Positions 63,915 through 64,000 of a DNA stretch of 64,000 nt are shown one piece after another. Made by a program: the position numbers and the translations under genes. The notes under the pieces were generated by a model. It was not told the DNA's origin and did not search any database. It was given only the letters and a program-made list of their open reading frames with translations. Each line of letters opens with the position of its first letter. Position 1 is the first letter of the stretch. Origin of the DNA: Lacipirellula parvula (GTDB taxonomy: Bacteria; Planctomycetota; Planctomycetia; Pirellulales; Lacipirellulaceae); the NCBI RefSeq assembly GCF_009177095.1, contig NZ_AP021861.1, forward strand, positions 4,694,501 to 4,758,500, written 5' to 3'.

Positions 63915-63985
63915 GGGGCGCCGCTGTCGACCGCACCTTCCTGGCTGCCCCCCAGGCAGGCAGGCTGCGGATCGACAGCGGCCCC
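63915..63985. repeat. Long bulged inverted repeat at the window end
   Basis: GCCGCTGTCGACCGCA (63920-63935) pairs with TGCGGATCGACAGCGGC (63966-63982) with one bulged A, extended by GGGGC (63915-63919) and CCCC. The loop itself contains the CCTGG/CCAGG stem. It lies upstream of the 61768 gene start, in 214 bases without a gene. It may be the terminator of a gene outside the window or a structured RNA. Confidence 0.5.
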
Positions 63986-64000
63986 GATGCTTCGCTATCC

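Overview
The window looks like chromosome of a planctomycete, most likely order Pirellulales (Lacipirellulaceae-like). Reasons: high GC; four DUF1559 proteins with the planctomycete-type prepilin N-terminus; eleven exported proteins ending in PEP-CTERM sorting signals, most with a dockerin-like EF-hand pair just before; transthyretin-like lipoproteins beside the DUF1559 genes; and a PknB-type kinase with membrane segments. The placement is inferred from protein families only. No rRNA, tRNA, CRISPR array, transposase or exosortase gene was seen.

Layout. 1-6.7 kb: a Gly-rich secreted protein cut by the window edge, a SnoaL/DUF4440-like exported protein, a DUF1254 protein, a DUF4239-like membrane protein, a Ser/Thr kinase and a small Cys-rich protein. 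6.7-9.6 kb: an autotransporter-repeat PEP-CTERM adhesin-like protein. 10.0-10.4 kb: a decayed uvrA fragment. 10.5-16.4 kb: a lipid-modification cluster (DUF2177, MerR/B12-type regulator, FAD protein, DUF1365, cyclopropane-fatty-acid-synthase-like methyltransferase, DUF1295) of the type controlled by LitR/CarH-like photoreceptors elsewhere. 16.8-24.2 kb: a LacI-family regulator, a putative alpha/alpha-toroid carbohydrate enzyme, PEP-CTERM proteins and a DUF1559 protein; two matching 16-bp LacI-type palindromes lie at 16777 and 20185.

24.3-44.0 kb is a sialic-acid utilisation locus built around a GntR-type regulator with a LacI-like sensor domain (34868-35977). Leftward from it run two BNR sialidases, a second DapA/NanA-family aldolase, a DUF1559 protein, a lipoprotein, and lectin-like PEP-CTERM proteins, including a 1373-residue protein made of three complete secreted-protein units in one reading frame. 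Rightward run N-acetylneuraminate lyase, a fused NanM-like Kelch/sodium-solute symporter, a GH51-like glycosidase and a KDG-kinase-like PfkB enzyme. A plausible scheme: surface-anchored sialidases release sialic acid, the fusion protein mutarotates and imports it, and the lyase opens it. No ManNAc kinase or epimerase is present, so the pathway must be completed elsewhere or by the PfkB enzyme.

44.0-53.4 kb holds housekeeping genes: glutaminase, M20 peptidase, SLC13 permease with two RCK_C domains, acyl-CoA synthetase and two convergent PqaA-like proteins. 53.5-63.8 kb is a second DUF1559/PEP-CTERM block: two DUF1559 genes, a lipoprotein, a CopZ-type zinc-finger protein, two tandem paralogous LamG-like proteins and a PQQ sugar dehydrogenase-like protein. 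Several of these share an unnamed ~130-residue domain in front of the dockerin.
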